Shown here piece after piece: positions 46,510 through 55,947 of a DNA stretch of 64,000 nucleotides (position 1 is the stretch's first letter; each line of letters opens with the position of its first letter). Position numbers and translations under genes: made by a program. The stretch lies in NCBI RefSeq assembly GCF_001693515.2, contig NZ_CP042968.1, positions 5,022,001-5,086,000 of the forward strand, in the 5' to 3' direction. The stretch comes from Bradyrhizobium paxllaeri (GTDB lineage Bacteria > Pseudomonadota > Alphaproteobacteria > Rhizobiales > Xanthobacteraceae). The notes under the pieces were generated by a model, which saw only the letters and a program-made list of their open reading frames with translations, was not told the origin of the DNA and made no database searches.

Positions 46510-46587
46510 GAGAGAGCGGATGTCTAGACGGCGATGCCGCCTATCCATCTTAATAGAGATGCACGTCGGGCACCCGATGCTCGGATA

Positions 46588-46712
46588 ATGGCAAGCGTGG
46601 CTGGCGCCATTTTTGCCGGCAGCTCGGAGGCTGCACTCCACATGAGCGTTCGAAACGGTTCTCTGGAAGTCGCAATGCAAATGGCCTTCGTCGAACTAGG
46701 GCTCGAGCCGAA
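46588..46712 (+). pseudogene. Fragment resembling the FHA-like start of SctD
   Basis: This stretch reads GAIFAGSSEAALHMSVRNGS then FVELGLEPN, parallel to SGIYSGVTGEAPVGTSLIGS and FVEQGLEPNHF of the sctD gene at 57037. The bases TTCGTCGAAC and GGGCTCGAGCC are shared. It stands between the tts box and the effector start. Confidence 0.55.
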
Positions 46713-46731
46713 CTTTCAAAGGAGGAACAGG

Positions 46732-47481
46732 ATGGATTTCAACTCAATCAGCCCAACGAACACGAGCCCGCAGCCCGATTCACCATCACCGCCCGCGGAC
46801 CCAGCGGGCTTTGAGCACCAGCTGAGCGAGTTCGAAGGTAGTGCTCCGCCACCTGCTGCGGTGTCTCCCGTGCAGCAGGACGAAGCCTACTCGCCATATC
46901 TAGACGCCGGCCATCCCTATTCGCAATACTTGGAGTCGGGGCATCCCGGTCCATCACTGTTGGATTGGGACGATGATCTATATGCGCCGGCTGCGCCCTC
47001 CCCCGGGCCATTGGTGGCCGACAGGGAAAGCTCTCCGCAGCCCGGCTCGCAGCAGCCGATTGCTCAAGCCATCGCGGAACTCCCCGAGTTCGATCCTGAG
47101 CTGATTTGGCAGCATGTGGAAGCCGGGCCATCGCAGGCTGGACCATCGCAAGCTGGACCATCGCAAGCCGGGCCGTCGAAGGCCGGGCCGTCCTCGTCCG
47201 CCGGGGCTGCGGTGTTGGAACTCACGAATTTCATTCCAGAAAACGAACGTCTCATAGCCGACCACTGGGTCTTCTTTCCCCATACGGCCTCGGATGCGGA
47301 GATCAACATATTAAGGAGGGCCGGACTCTTGCCTACCAATACCTCCCCGACCACAACTTTCACCATGCTAGGTATGCCCCACACAGCCGAATTGCGACAA
47401 GACGGGCTTGTTAGTGTCAAACCGTCGCTGAACGCAGGCCTTTGGCCTGGACAGTCGCACGGCGACGCGCCCGCCGAATAG
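46732..47481 (+). CDS. 249-aa type III effector candidate
   Basis: ATG at 46732 follows AAAGGAGGAACAG, a strong ribosome-binding site, and a tts box lies about 220 bases upstream. Polar, Ser/Pro-rich N-terminus (as in secreted effectors), five tandem AGPS(Q/K) pentapeptides at about 134-158, and a C-terminal unit (ADHWVFFPHTASDAEINILR, then AGLLPTNTSPTTTFTML, HTAELR) homologous to the two C-terminal units of the 875-aa protein. No enzyme motif was recognised. The frame is open upstream to 46534, but that part is the SctD-like fragment. Confidence 0.7.
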   Translation: MDFNSISPTNTSPQPDSPSPPADPAGFEHQLSEFEGSAPPPAAVSPVQQDEAYSPYLDAGHPYSQYLESGHPGPSLLDWDDDLYAPAAPSPGPLVADRESSPQPGSQQPIAQAIAELPEFDPELIWQHVEAGPSQAGPSQAGPSQAGPSKAGPSSSAGAAVLELTNFIPENERLIADHWVFFPHTASDAEINILRRAGLLPTNTSPTTTFTMLGMPHTAELRQDGLVSVKPSLNAGLWPGQSHGDAPAE

Positions 47482-47692
47482 GCATTCCATAGCCCAGCCC
47501 GCGGCACGGGCATAGCCGTGCTGCCAGCAGACCTTCGGGACGTCGCCGACGGCAGGAGCATTTGGCGACGTCCTTTCGGACGGCGTCGACTAACTTGGCT
47601 ATCTTGGCCTCCTAAGATGAGTGTACCCAATGCGTCCTTTTAGAGAATTGGTCAGGCATTGGCGGTTTAAGGGAATACCAAGAGTCCACACG
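47482..47692. other. Spacer before IS481-type element
   Basis: About 210 bases with no gene. It includes the GCCCGCGGCAC/GTGCTGCC-type hairpin potential just after the effector stop. Confidence 0.4.
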
Positions 47693-48723
47693 ACCTAGCT
47701 GTTTAGTCCCGGCATTTGCTGGAGCGGATTGAGTTTGAATCGTTCTGGCTGGGAAGTCCAGCATTTGCAGATGTATTCGTAAGGTGTGAGGCCCTTCAGG
47801 GTTTTCAGCCGCCGAGCGTAGTTGTAGGCGTTTATGAAGTCGGCAAGGTGAGCTTCGAGCTGATCGTGCCGATCGTAATAGTAGCGTTGGACGGTCGCTT
47901 CCTTGATCGTGCGGTTCATGCGCTCGACCTGGCCATTGGTCCAGGGATGTTTGATCTTGGTCAGCCGATGTTCGATCCCGTTCTCTTGGCAGCGCATATC
48001 GAACATATGCGTCACGTATCTCGCCGTCGGGCCGTCCGCATAGCGCGGCGGGAAGGTGAACTGGATCCCATTGTCGGTGAGAACCGTGTGGATCTTGTAG
48101 GGGACTGCCGCGATCAGGGCTTCGAGGAACGCCGCGGCGGAGGTCCTTCCCGTCTTCTTGACCAGTTGCACGAAGGCGAACTTGCTGGTGCGATCGATGG
48201 CGACGTAGAGGTAGAGCTTGCCTTCAGCGGTCTGGAGCTCGGCAATGTCGATGTGGAAATAGCCGATCGGATAAGCCTTGAACTTTTTCTTCGAAGGCTT
48301 GCCACCTTCGACCTCCGGCAACCGGCTGATGCCGTGGCGCTGGAGGCAACGATGCAGGGATGATCGCGTCAGATGCGGGATGGTTGGCTGCAGCGCATAG
48401 AGGCAATCGTCGAGTGGCAGCAGCGTATGTCGCCGGAAAGCGACGATGATCGCCTCCTCCTCGATGGAAAGGACAGTCGACTTGGCTTCCTTGGGGCCTG
48501 TCGAACGATCGGCGACGGTCTCGCGCTGCTTCCACTTCGCAACAGTCTTCTGGTTGATCCCGTAGCGCTTGGCGAGTGCTCTCAGGCTCTCTTGACTATT
48601 CTGTATTGCTCGACGGACTGCCTCCGTCGTGGTGGCGCAGCCGTGTAAAACTTGTCCCATAGCGCATCCTTCGAATCGTGCGATAAGAATGCACCATCAA
48701 AGCTTGGGACTAAACACCTAGCT
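47693..48723 (-). mobile_element. IS481-family insertion sequence with target duplication
   Basis: Terminal inverted repeats TGTTTAGTCCC (47700-47710) and GGGACTAAACA (48706-48716). The flanks ACCTAGCT (47693-47700 and 48716-48723) are identical, giving a 6- to 8-bp duplication depending on where the terminal T/A is assigned. It contains one intact transposase. Confidence 0.9.
47695..48660 (-). CDS. IS481-family transposase
   Basis: 321-aa DDE integrase-like transposase. N-terminal helix-turn-helix (SLRALAKRYGINQKTVAKWK), then the rve catalytic core: IGYFHIDIAELQTAEGKLYL (first Asp), VLTDNGIQFTF (second Asp) and HPWTNGQVERMNRTIKEATV (Glu). Reading continues into the inverted repeat and the stop codon TAG is supplied by the duplicated target sequence. 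Intact. Confidence 0.93.
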   Translation of the reverse strand: MGQVLHGCATTTEAVRRAIQNSQESLRALAKRYGINQKTVAKWKQRETVADRSTGPKEAKSTVLSIEEEAIIVAFRRHTLLPLDDCLYALQPTIPHLTRSSLHRCLQRHGISRLPEVEGGKPSKKKFKAYPIGYFHIDIAELQTAEGKLYLYVAIDRTSKFAFVQLVKKTGRTSAAAFLEALIAAVPYKIHTVLTDNGIQFTFPPRYADGPTARYVTHMFDMRCQENGIEHRLTKIKHPWTNGQVERMNRTIKEATVQRYYYDRHDQLEAHLADFINAYNYARRLKTLKGLTPYEYICKCWTSQPERFKLNPLQQMPGLNS

Positions 48724-48789
48724 GCGGGATCCGTGCCCCCGTCTCTGTATTGTCTCGGCCGTGCGAAGCTTAGAGCGACGAGCGAGCAC

Positions 48790-49460
48790 CTTCAGTCTAA
48801 CTTGTATGGAGCCTGCAGGAACGTGCCCCATCGTTCCACGCTGTGCTTTTTCCCTCGAAGCTTAGATGCCGGCTCAAATTTAACCGACCATGGCGGCGTG
48901 AGCACTTGCTCGACGCCCGCGCCGAGGGTGGCACTGAGACGACCATAGTCGAGATGAGTGACCCCGTGTGGCACACGACAAAATTCGTTGCTATTGACGA
49001 CATCGCCGCGATCCAACCCAACCCTGCCTTGAAAGAGGCCAGCGTGTGGCCGTGCGGGCCAACGCAGGGCCCGATGACGAAGACGTCGGGACCTGCTTTG
49101 AGTTTTGCGCTCACGACAATGCCGAAGACGGCAAGACAGGTGTTTGTACCGTCCGAGGCAGCGCCCACGGTGTCCAATTCGAACCAAAAAACGCAGTGCT
49201 CTCTCGCCTGACCTCAAGCCAGGAACACAGGGGTATCGACGACTCACCGTAAATCGACCGACATAAGGATCGCTACACGATCACCGGCCGTCGCCGGCTC
49301 CGACGTGCCCGCCAATATATCTCTCGTCCGGCTCCGACAGTGCCGGTGGGACCTATACTGCCGGGGCCGAGATCCGCCGCATTGACGGCACCGCTTGCCA
49401 CGACCGCACCTGTCGCGGCCCCAAAAAAGAGGCTCAAATCGCATGTCACCTCACGAATAT
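48790..49460 (-). pseudogene. Decayed outer-membrane beta-barrel (Omp25-like) gene
   Basis: Reverse strand: a signal-peptide-like LSLFFGAATGAVVASGAVNA followed by ADLGPGS near 49440-49370, several broken frames, and near 48940-48800 a C-terminal stretch GRLSATLGAGVEQVLTPPWS then VKFE, the last-strand pattern of small opacity/Omp25-type porins. No frame links the two ends, so the gene is dead. Assignment is tentative. Confidence 0.4.
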
Positions 49461-49466
49461 ACCAAG

Positions 49467-50891
49467 TTAATTGGGTGTTACCGGCGTTGCGGCTGATGGC
49501 GCGGTGCCTGGCTGTACTGCCGCGGGCCGCGGCGTCGTGGCCGATGGCGCGGTGGTCGACTGGCCTGCAGCCAATGGGGAGCGGCCGACGATGACGGTGA
49601 GCAGACCCTGGCCCCACAGCCGCTGCGCCGCCTTCCCGGCATCCTGCAGCGTCACCGCATCGACGAGCGCGCTGTGCTTCTCGATATAGTCGATCGGCAG
49701 CTTGTCGAGCTGATGCTGCAGCAGCGTCCGCGCAAGGTTTGATGAGGTATCCAGCGCCAGCATCTGCGAGCCCTTCAGGTACGACTTGGCGTCATCGAGT
49801 TCCTGCTGGGTCGGGCCTTCCTCGGCCATGCGGCGGACCTGCTTCTCGATCTCCTCGACCGTCGCGCTGGCGCGATCGGCCCGGGTACCGGTAGTGCCGA
49901 CAAACACGGCGGAATGATCCATCCACAAGAGCGCCTCATGGACGGAATAGGCTAGCCCGCGCTTCTCGCGGACTTCTCGGAACAGCCGCGACGACAGCCC
50001 GCCACCACCGAGGATATGGTTGACGACATAGGCGGCCATGAAATCCGGCTCGCTGCGGCGGACGCCAGCACCGCCGAAGGTCACGACCGTTTGCGGCACG
50101 TCGAGCGGAATGAAAACGCACTGCAGCGCTTTGGCCGCGATCACATCGGCTACCCCTGTCAACTCCGCCTTGGCCGGCAGGCTACCAAACGTCTTATCGA
50201 GCAGTCTGCCAAGGGTATTTGGATCGACGTCACCCACCACCGCAACCTTGAGCGTGTCCTTGGCGATCACGCGCCGGACATAGTGTTTCAAATCGGCGAC
50301 GTCGATTTTTGGCACGCTCTCGACGGCGCCTCCGGCCTGGCGGGCATATGGATGATCGTCGAAAGCGACATCGAGGAACTTGCGATTGGCGAGCGTTGAA
50401 GGATCGGTGGAGTCGCGCCGAAGGTTCGCGAGCACCGCAGCACGGATCCGTTCAACATCGAGCGCATCGAAATGCGGCGAGGCCAGCGCCATCCGCAGCA
50501 AATCGAAAGCCTCGTCCTTGTTGTGCTTAAGCGTTCGCAAAGAGCCGCGGAACTGGTCGCGCCTCGAGGTAAAGCTCAGCTCAATGGCGCGGCGGTCGAG
50601 CCGCTCGTGAAAGGTCTCGAAGTCGAGATCGCCGGCCCCTTCATCGAGCAGGCTGGCAACCATGTGGCCGACGCCGGGCTTGTCTGTGGGGTCCTGGGTC
50701 GCTCCGCCGGCGAAGGCATATTCCATCGCGATCAGCGGGACGGTGGCGTCCTGCACGAACCAGGCTTCGATACCGCCGGGCGAGACCAGGCGCTGAATCC
50801 TGGTCGCGGCAACCGATCGTGCAGAGCCGAGCGTGGCTATCGCGAGCGAAGCCCCACCGAGGACGGCACGGCGTGTGAAGGAATAGGTCAC
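49467..50891 (-). CDS. M16-family peptidase-like protein without the zinc motif
   Basis: 474-aa predicted periplasmic protein with a Tat-like leader (FTRRAVLGGASLAIATLGSA). It has the two-lobed M16 fold (FAGGATQDPTDKPGVGHMVA, ILGGGGLSSRLFREVREKRG), but where active members have HxxEH it reads GVGHMVASLLDEG, so it is probably the non-catalytic subunit. The R/Y pair of the substrate lobe (RLFREVREKRGLAYSV) is intact. A Thr/Ala/Pro tail ends the protein. It overlaps the catalytic gene upstream by 4 bases. Confidence 0.88.
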   Translation of the reverse strand: MTYSFTRRAVLGGASLAIATLGSARSVAATRIQRLVSPGGIEAWFVQDATVPLIAMEYAFAGGATQDPTDKPGVGHMVASLLDEGAGDLDFETFHERLDRRAIELSFTSRRDQFRGSLRTLKHNKDEAFDLLRMALASPHFDALDVERIRAAVLANLRRDSTDPSTLANRKFLDVAFDDHPYARQAGGAVESVPKIDVADLKHYVRRVIAKDTLKVAVVGDVDPNTLGRLLDKTFGSLPAKAELTGVADVIAAKALQCVFIPLDVPQTVVTFGGAGVRRSEPDFMAAYVVNHILGGGGLSSRLFREVREKRGLAYSVHEALLWMDHSAVFVGTTGTRADRASATVEEIEKQVRRMAEEGPTQQELDDAKSYLKGSQMLALDTSSNLARTLLQHQLDKLPIDYIEKHSALVDAVTLQDAGKAAQRLWGQGLLTVIVGRSPLAAGQSTTAPSATTPRPAAVQPGTAPSAATPVTPN

Positions 50892-52360
50892 GAGCGCTTC
50901 TCCTCGCGTTTGGGCGCAGAATCCTTAATCAGATAGCCCGTTACCGAACGTTTTTTGTCGAGCCATTGCTGCGCGGCCTTGCGCACCTGCTCGGCGGTGA
51001 CGGCGCTAATGCGGTCAGGCCAACTTCGTATATCCTCAACGCTGAGCCCCGTCGTGAGCCCGCGGCCGTACAGGATCGCAAGCATTACCTGATCGTCCTG
51101 AGCGTAGATCGCTTGCGCAATCAGCTTGGTCTTGACGCGCTCGAGATCCTCGGCGCGTGCGGGATTTTGCGCGAGGTCGGCGATCACTTTGTCGATCGCG
51201 TCCTCGATCTCGGCGAAGTGGACGCCGGGTTTCGGCGTGGCTGAAATCATGAATTGCGAGGGATCAAGCGAGGTGCCCTGGTAGCTCGCGCCAGTGCTGA
51301 TGGCGAGCTTCTTGTCGATGACCAGCACCCGGTAGAGATAGGAGTTGGTGCCGCCGCCGCCCATCACTTGGGCGAGCACGTCGAGGGCAGTGCTCTCGCC
51401 AGCGGCCGCGGTCGAAGCCGATGGCACGAGATAATAGCGGCGCCAGGTGGGCTGCTCGACGCGGGGATCGGAGAGTGTCACGGTGCGGGGTGCCGCGGGC
51501 GTCGGCTCCTGTGGCCGCATGCGCTTCGCGGGGATCGCAGGCTGCGCAGGAATGTCGCCAAAATTCTTTTCCGCCATCGGGCGGATTTCCTTTGGATCGA
51601 CGTCGCCTGCGATGATCAGGATCGCGTTGTTCGGCGCGTAGAAGCGCTTGTAAAACGCGAGCGCGTCCTCGCGGTCGAGTTTTTCGATCTCCTGCCGCCA
51701 GCCGAGATTGGGGCGGCCGTAGGGGTGGTTGAGGTAAAGCGCCGCCCTGATCTGCTCGGTGAACCGCCTATCGGGATTGTTGGCGACGCTCCTATTGAAT
51801 TCCTCCAGCACGACGTCGCGCTCGGAAATCACGTTCTCGTCTTTGAGAATGAGACCGGTCATCCGGTCGGCCTCGAGTTCCATCATTTTAGCCAGCTGCT
51901 CGCGCGGCACGCGCTGGAAATAGCTGGTGTAGTCCATCGAGGTGAAGGCGTTCTCGTCGCCTCCGACTCGCAACACGGTCCGGGAGAATTCGCCGGGCGG
52001 ATGCTTGGCTGTGCCCTTGAACATCAGGTGTTCGAAGAAATGTGCACGCCCCGATTTGCCCGGCATATCATCGGCGGAGCCGACCTTATACCATATCATC
52101 TGCGTCACGATCGGCGTGCGATGATCGGGGATCACTACCACCTGCAGGCCGTTCGCAAGTGTAAAGCTTGCCGGTCGTTCCGAGGTCTCCGTGATCTGTG
52201 CAAGCACGCTCCTGTTTTCAGGAATGTGGCTAGGATTGCTGCTATTATCCTTTTTGTATTCAACGTTGTGTTCGACCGCCAGCGCGGTGCGCGTCATTAA
52301 GGCCATTGCAACAGTGGCCGTGCCTAGCACCTTGGTTGTCACGAAACTCCAATTCTTCAT
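50888..52360 (-). CDS. M16-family zinc peptidase, catalytic subunit
   Basis: 490-aa exported metallopeptidase. Signal peptide (VLGTATVAMALMTRTALAVE), zinc site GRAHFFEHLMFKGTAKHP (HxxEH) near residue 125 and the distal Glu in MMELEADRMTGLIL. The second lobe contains LAQVMGGGGTNSYLYRVLV. The ATG at 52360 starts MKNWSFVTTK, just before the signal peptide; the frame opens earlier without support. It forms a heterodimer-type operon with the next gene, like other paired bacterial M16 enzymes. It lies inside the T3SS locus but has no visible tts box. Confidence 0.9.
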   Translation of the reverse strand: MKNWSFVTTKVLGTATVAMALMTRTALAVEHNVEYKKDNSSNPSHIPENRSVLAQITETSERPASFTLANGLQVVVIPDHRTPIVTQMIWYKVGSADDMPGKSGRAHFFEHLMFKGTAKHPPGEFSRTVLRVGGDENAFTSMDYTSYFQRVPREQLAKMMELEADRMTGLILKDENVISERDVVLEEFNRSVANNPDRRFTEQIRAALYLNHPYGRPNLGWRQEIEKLDREDALAFYKRFYAPNNAILIIAGDVDPKEIRPMAEKNFGDIPAQPAIPAKRMRPQEPTPAAPRTVTLSDPRVEQPTWRRYYLVPSASTAAAGESTALDVLAQVMGGGGTNSYLYRVLVIDKKLAISTGASYQGTSLDPSQFMISATPKPGVHFAEIEDAIDKVIADLAQNPARAEDLERVKTKLIAQAIYAQDDQVMLAILYGRGLTTGLSVEDIRSWPDRISAVTAEQVRKAAQQWLDKKRSVTGYLIKDSAPKREEKRS

Positions 52361-53159
52361 GGCATCGCCTTTGGTCGCATCGAGATCCACATTCTGCAGC
52401 GGACGATCCCGACAAGGCAGGGGAGCCGCACGCCGTAGGCAAGCAGCGGAGCAAAAGCCGGGCCAATCGCCGGGTGCTTGTGCCCACAGGCCGCCGCGCG
52501 GGGTGGTGGGCAAAACGAAGCGCGTTGCCTGTTTTCTATTCGAAAGCTAAGGCCGAATTTGTTTGGTATCTGCCAACATGTTGCGGACGCGACGTTGCAC
52601 ACGAAAACCCACGACAACTCGCCGCCTCGCATTCGTCTAAATCCTGCGACGCCACATGCCGCAGGCCTGATCTCGAATCAGAGGCACTGCTGCACCATTT
52701 CGCGGACGCAGCTGGCTGCCTGCCAGGAAATATCCAAAGCCTGTTGCGGCGCCTCCCGCTTCGACGCTACGAGCTTTGGTCCTACCGGATTCGCGACAAG
52801 ATCATGTGGAAGGTTTCAGGCCCGGCGAATTCCACCGCTTGTCCTGTTCCTCACAGCGCGCCTTGAGCTCAAGGCAGCTCACCCTCCAACACGGGCCAAC
52901 TCGCCATTTCAAGCGCTACTTCAGCGACACGCGAGATCAGGTGCTCGCATGTCGACGATTTCACGTTCGGCCTGTTTCATTGGCTGGCCCGGCAATGATG
53001 CCGAACGCACAATTCGCTTTTTGCTTGACCGCGCTCCACGGGTTCACGCAGTGTGTCAACCTCCATCCAGCCCTACAACTTCGTAGGTGCTTGAAAGGCC
53101 TCAGCCAAGTCGACGCCCCTCCTGGCGGCCTCTGCCGAGAGCTGCTGCCCTGCAGGAGC
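52361..53159. other. Gene-poor stretch
   Basis: About 800 bases. Open frames on both strands lack family resemblance. TATTCGAAAGCTAAGG at 52535-52551 matches the right half of a tts box but has no gene behind it. Confidence 0.4.
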
Positions 53160-53290
53160 TTTTCTAATGAACAGGCGTTTCGGATTGAAGGCGCGCTAGC
53201 GTCCACCGAGACCATCTTGCCCGCCGCAACGCTCTTCCTCGACCAGCGCTAGCTTTTCTTCGGCAGACCACCAACACCGCACCTGACGGA
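53160..53290 (-). pseudogene. IS66-type tnpA remnant
   Basis: Reverse strand reads RCWWSAEEKLALVEEERCGG and, in the next frame, VAAGKMVSVDAS: the start of an OrfA helix-turn-helix broken by a frameshift. Nothing else of the element remains. Confidence 0.5.
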
Positions 53291-53332
53291 AACATCGATG
53301 CGGTCTCCAATGGCTTATCATGAACGTCCTGA

Positions 53333-53371
53333 GCCTCGTCAGCTTCTCGAAAGCTAACCTTGCTAGCATGA
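53333..53371 (+). promoter_or_regulatory. tts box of the 71-aa secreted protein gene
   Basis: CTCGTCAGCTTCTCGAAAGC then TAACCTTGCTAGCATGAGAG: the best match to the tts consensus in the window, about 30 bases before the ATG. Confidence 0.92.
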
Positions 53372-53398
53372 GAGGGTGGGTTATCTATAGGCGGTGTT

Positions 53399-53614
53399 AT
53401 GAACATGAACGCAGGTGCACCCAATATCGGAGCAGCGGGGGGCAGTAACGGCGCGGATTTTGACGGAACCGAGGCGGCCGATGAGGCCAACTCGCAGGCC
53501 ATGCAACAACGCAAAGCTTTCGAAATGGCTCTTGGCATGCTCGCAATGCGAATTGTAAGCGATGCGCAAGCCGATTTAGACTCTGCCATGGACGATACAG
53601 AAGAGGATGTTTGA
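53399..53614 (+). CDS. 71-aa T3SS-dependent small protein (NopC or pilin candidate)
   Basis: Small acidic protein: Gly/Asn-rich start (MNMNAGAPNIGAAGGSNG), then a helical body (SQAMQQRKAFEMALGMLAMR, VSDAQADLDSAMDD). It has no signal peptide. The strong tts box about 30 bases upstream and the size suggest an early T3SS substrate such as NopC or a pilin-like protein. I cannot tell which from sequence alone. Confidence 0.65.
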   Translation: MNMNAGAPNIGAAGGSNGADFDGTEAADEANSQAMQQRKAFEMALGMLAMRIVSDAQADLDSAMDDTEEDV

Positions 53615-53639
53615 TTCGGCCCTGTCGAGTCGGAAGATA

Positions 53640-54249
53640 CATGAAACGATGAGAAGAGAGGACGGAGAGGAGCTTCTCAGTAGCCGGAGGATTCGCACCT
53701 CAATGGTGCCTGGTCGTTCAGACAAGTTGCCGTAAGCTTGGTGTGACAGTTCTTAGGCTCTTTTCGCTTTGGGCCACTCCGGTCATCCGTATCTTGGTAG
53801 CCCAAGACGTCCGGCTCACATATCGAACGGACTCGCCTTGCTTCAGGCAATCGCCGTCACAAGGTGTCTTATAGGAGTGAGAGACCAAACAGGGTCTTCC
53901 TGCCCTCGCGCGCTGTTAGCGACTGGTGACGCGCCTAAGACTCGGCGCGTCGCTCTTGGCCGCAAATACGACAGATCGCGCATTTCTGCCGCTTGGTATT
54001 CGCCGCGCAGCGGGCGCCGAGGCGCGTCCCCTCTTGTGGGTCAGCTCTCGCTCCTCGAGACGCCCCCCACTCATCCAGTCGTGCCTTCGTTGCAGACTGT
54101 TACCGGCACAGAACTGCCAATCAAATCATCGAAAGCGCGGATAATGCTTGGGCACCCCCAAGCGACGTGCTTCCCTGCGCGCGCTTAGGAGCATGGGAAA
54201 GCGGGCGGCAGTGCCCGCTCCCATTCTTTGAACGGTGCTCAGATCGGTC
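53640..54249. other. No gene recognised
   Basis: About 600 bases between the small secreted protein gene and the end of nopE1. Only short, unsupported frames. Confidence 0.4.
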
Positions 54250-55686
54250 TCACCCGGCGGCCTGCTCATTGGCGTCAATGCTCGCCTGGTTGACCTGCCA
54301 TCCGGATCTATCGACCCATCCTTGACCTTGCTCATATATCGTCTGTGCACCATCCGACGTCAGCTGATCGAGGGTTTGGCCAGCATTGGACTGCGTCACC
54401 TTCAGATTGTTGGCACCATCTTTGTCGTCCCCGAGCCCCTCGACAACCATGGCGTTGTCGCCATTCGTGATGGTGAGCTTGGACGAAATGGTCTTGCCCT
54501 TGCCGTAGTCGACCGTATCCACGGTGATCTTCGTGCCATCATCGAGTCGCAGGGTCATGCCTTTCTTAAAATCAAAGTCGTCCTTCCCGTCGCCATTGGC
54601 ATCGAAATGAGGATCGCCGTGGATCTTCGTCAAATGGCCGGTCTCGTTGTTGCGGACAGTCCAGGTGCCGTCCTTCTCGTCCGCCGTAATTGTATACTTA
54701 TCGCCAAGGCGAATCGTTACCTTGCCGTCATGGACCTCATGCGACCACACCGGATTAGTTTTCGGTGGCGGGCTCTGGTTAACCGCAACTGGGGTCATCG
54801 ACACAGGCGGTGGAGGAGGAACGAAAACTGGAGTATAGTAGTAGTACGATGGAGTAGCGAGCGGCTGAGGAGTGTACTGGGACTGAGAGCCGGCGCCCGG
54901 GGCGCGCCCCTCTTCACCAGCATCGATACTCGCCTGGTCCACCTCGCGCCCGGCGCCGTCAACCCAACCCTGACCTTGCTCATGGATCGTTTGTGAACCA
55001 TCTGATGTCAGCGCATCGAGCGTGAGGCCAGCGTTTAACTGCGTCACCTTAAGATTGTTGGCACCATCCTTATCGTCACCGAGTCCCTCGACAACCATGG
55101 CGTTGCTGCCATTCGTGATGGTGAGCTTCGACGAAATGCTCTTGCCGTTGCCGTAGTCTGCCGTATCCACGGTGATCTTCGTGCCATCGTCGAGTTGCAG
55201 GGTCATGCCTTTCTTGAAATCAAAGTCGTCCTTGCCGTCTCCGTTAGCATCGAAATGAGGATCGCCGTGGATCTTCGTCAAATGGCCGGTCTCGTTGTTG
55301 CGGACAGTCCAGGTGCCGTCCTTCTCGTCCGCCGTAATTGTATACTTATCGCCAAGGTGTACCGTGGCTTTGCCATCATGGACCTCATTCGTCCACACCG
55401 GATCAATTGCGGACGACGGGCTTTGATTCTGGGCGACCGACGCGAACTGGGGAGGCGGCGGCGGGGCGAGAAGGGTTGGAGCAACGTAGGCTGGACTGAG
55501 TACGGCGGGAGCGACAACGACCGGACTATTTACCGGCAGGTACTGGTAGCCCCCCACCGGGACGCCGGCAGCGCCGGCGTACTGCCCCAATGCGACGTTG
55601 AACATTGGAACGGTGGGCACGCCTTCAGGCACGAGCCCTACCGCCGGATTGAAACCGCCCACCACGGGAAGATACGGCATTTTCAT
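54250..55686 (-). CDS. nopE1: NopE1-type effector with two autocleaving DUF1521 domains
   Basis: 478-aa secreted protein with a Pro/Val/Ala-rich N-terminus (1-95) and two nearly identical DUF1521 (MIIA) domains, about 98-240 and 325-470. Each contains GHLTKIHGDPHFDANGDGKD: in NopE1 of Bradyrhizobium this site self-cleaves between Asp and Pro of GDPHF when calcium or similar metal binds, and the DANGDGKDDFDF stretch is calcium-binding-like. Both sites are intact. A second Pro/Tyr-rich linker (about 255-325) separates the domains. The ATG follows TAGGAGTG. A tts box precedes it at 55913-55947. Confidence 0.93.
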   Translation of the reverse strand: MKMPYLPVVGGFNPAVGLVPEGVPTVPMFNVALGQYAGAAGVPVGGYQYLPVNSPVVVAPAVLSPAYVAPTLLAPPPPPQFASVAQNQSPSSAIDPVWTNEVHDGKATVHLGDKYTITADEKDGTWTVRNNETGHLTKIHGDPHFDANGDGKDDFDFKKGMTLQLDDGTKITVDTADYGNGKSISSKLTITNGSNAMVVEGLGDDKDGANNLKVTQLNAGLTLDALTSDGSQTIHEQGQGWVDGAGREVDQASIDAGEEGRAPGAGSQSQYTPQPLATPSYYYYTPVFVPPPPPVSMTPVAVNQSPPPKTNPVWSHEVHDGKVTIRLGDKYTITADEKDGTWTVRNNETGHLTKIHGDPHFDANGDGKDDFDFKKGMTLRLDDGTKITVDTVDYGKGKTISSKLTITNGDNAMVVEGLGDDKDGANNLKVTQSNAGQTLDQLTSDGAQTIYEQGQGWVDRSGWQVNQASIDANEQAAG

Positions 55687-55912
55687 TCACTCCTATTGCA
55701 TTGAAGGAAGCGACAGACTGCGAGGACCACCCGCACAATCAACTTGGCACGTTGCGCCGAGGCCCTTCAAAACCAATCCCACGTCACGGCCAGCAGCAGG
55801 CGCTCTCGCGTTTCTTGTTGCAGGTGACAACAGCCTTGATCGGCGGACCACTTCTCCCCCTGCCCCTCGGCAATCGGGACTCTCACGTCGAGCGTATCCA
55901 AGTCGCAGGAAG

Positions 55913-55947
55913 TTTATCCGGAATACCTGTCGAAAAGCTGACGATAG
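55913..55947 (-). promoter_or_regulatory. tts box of nopE1
   Basis: Reverse strand ATCGTCAGCTTTTCGACAGG then TATTCC, about 240 bases before the nopE1 start. Confidence 0.85.

Noticed and set aside
52530..52552. Half tts box (TATTCGAAAGCTAAGG)
   Set aside because: Only the right half matches, and no gene follows on that strand within a sensible distance.
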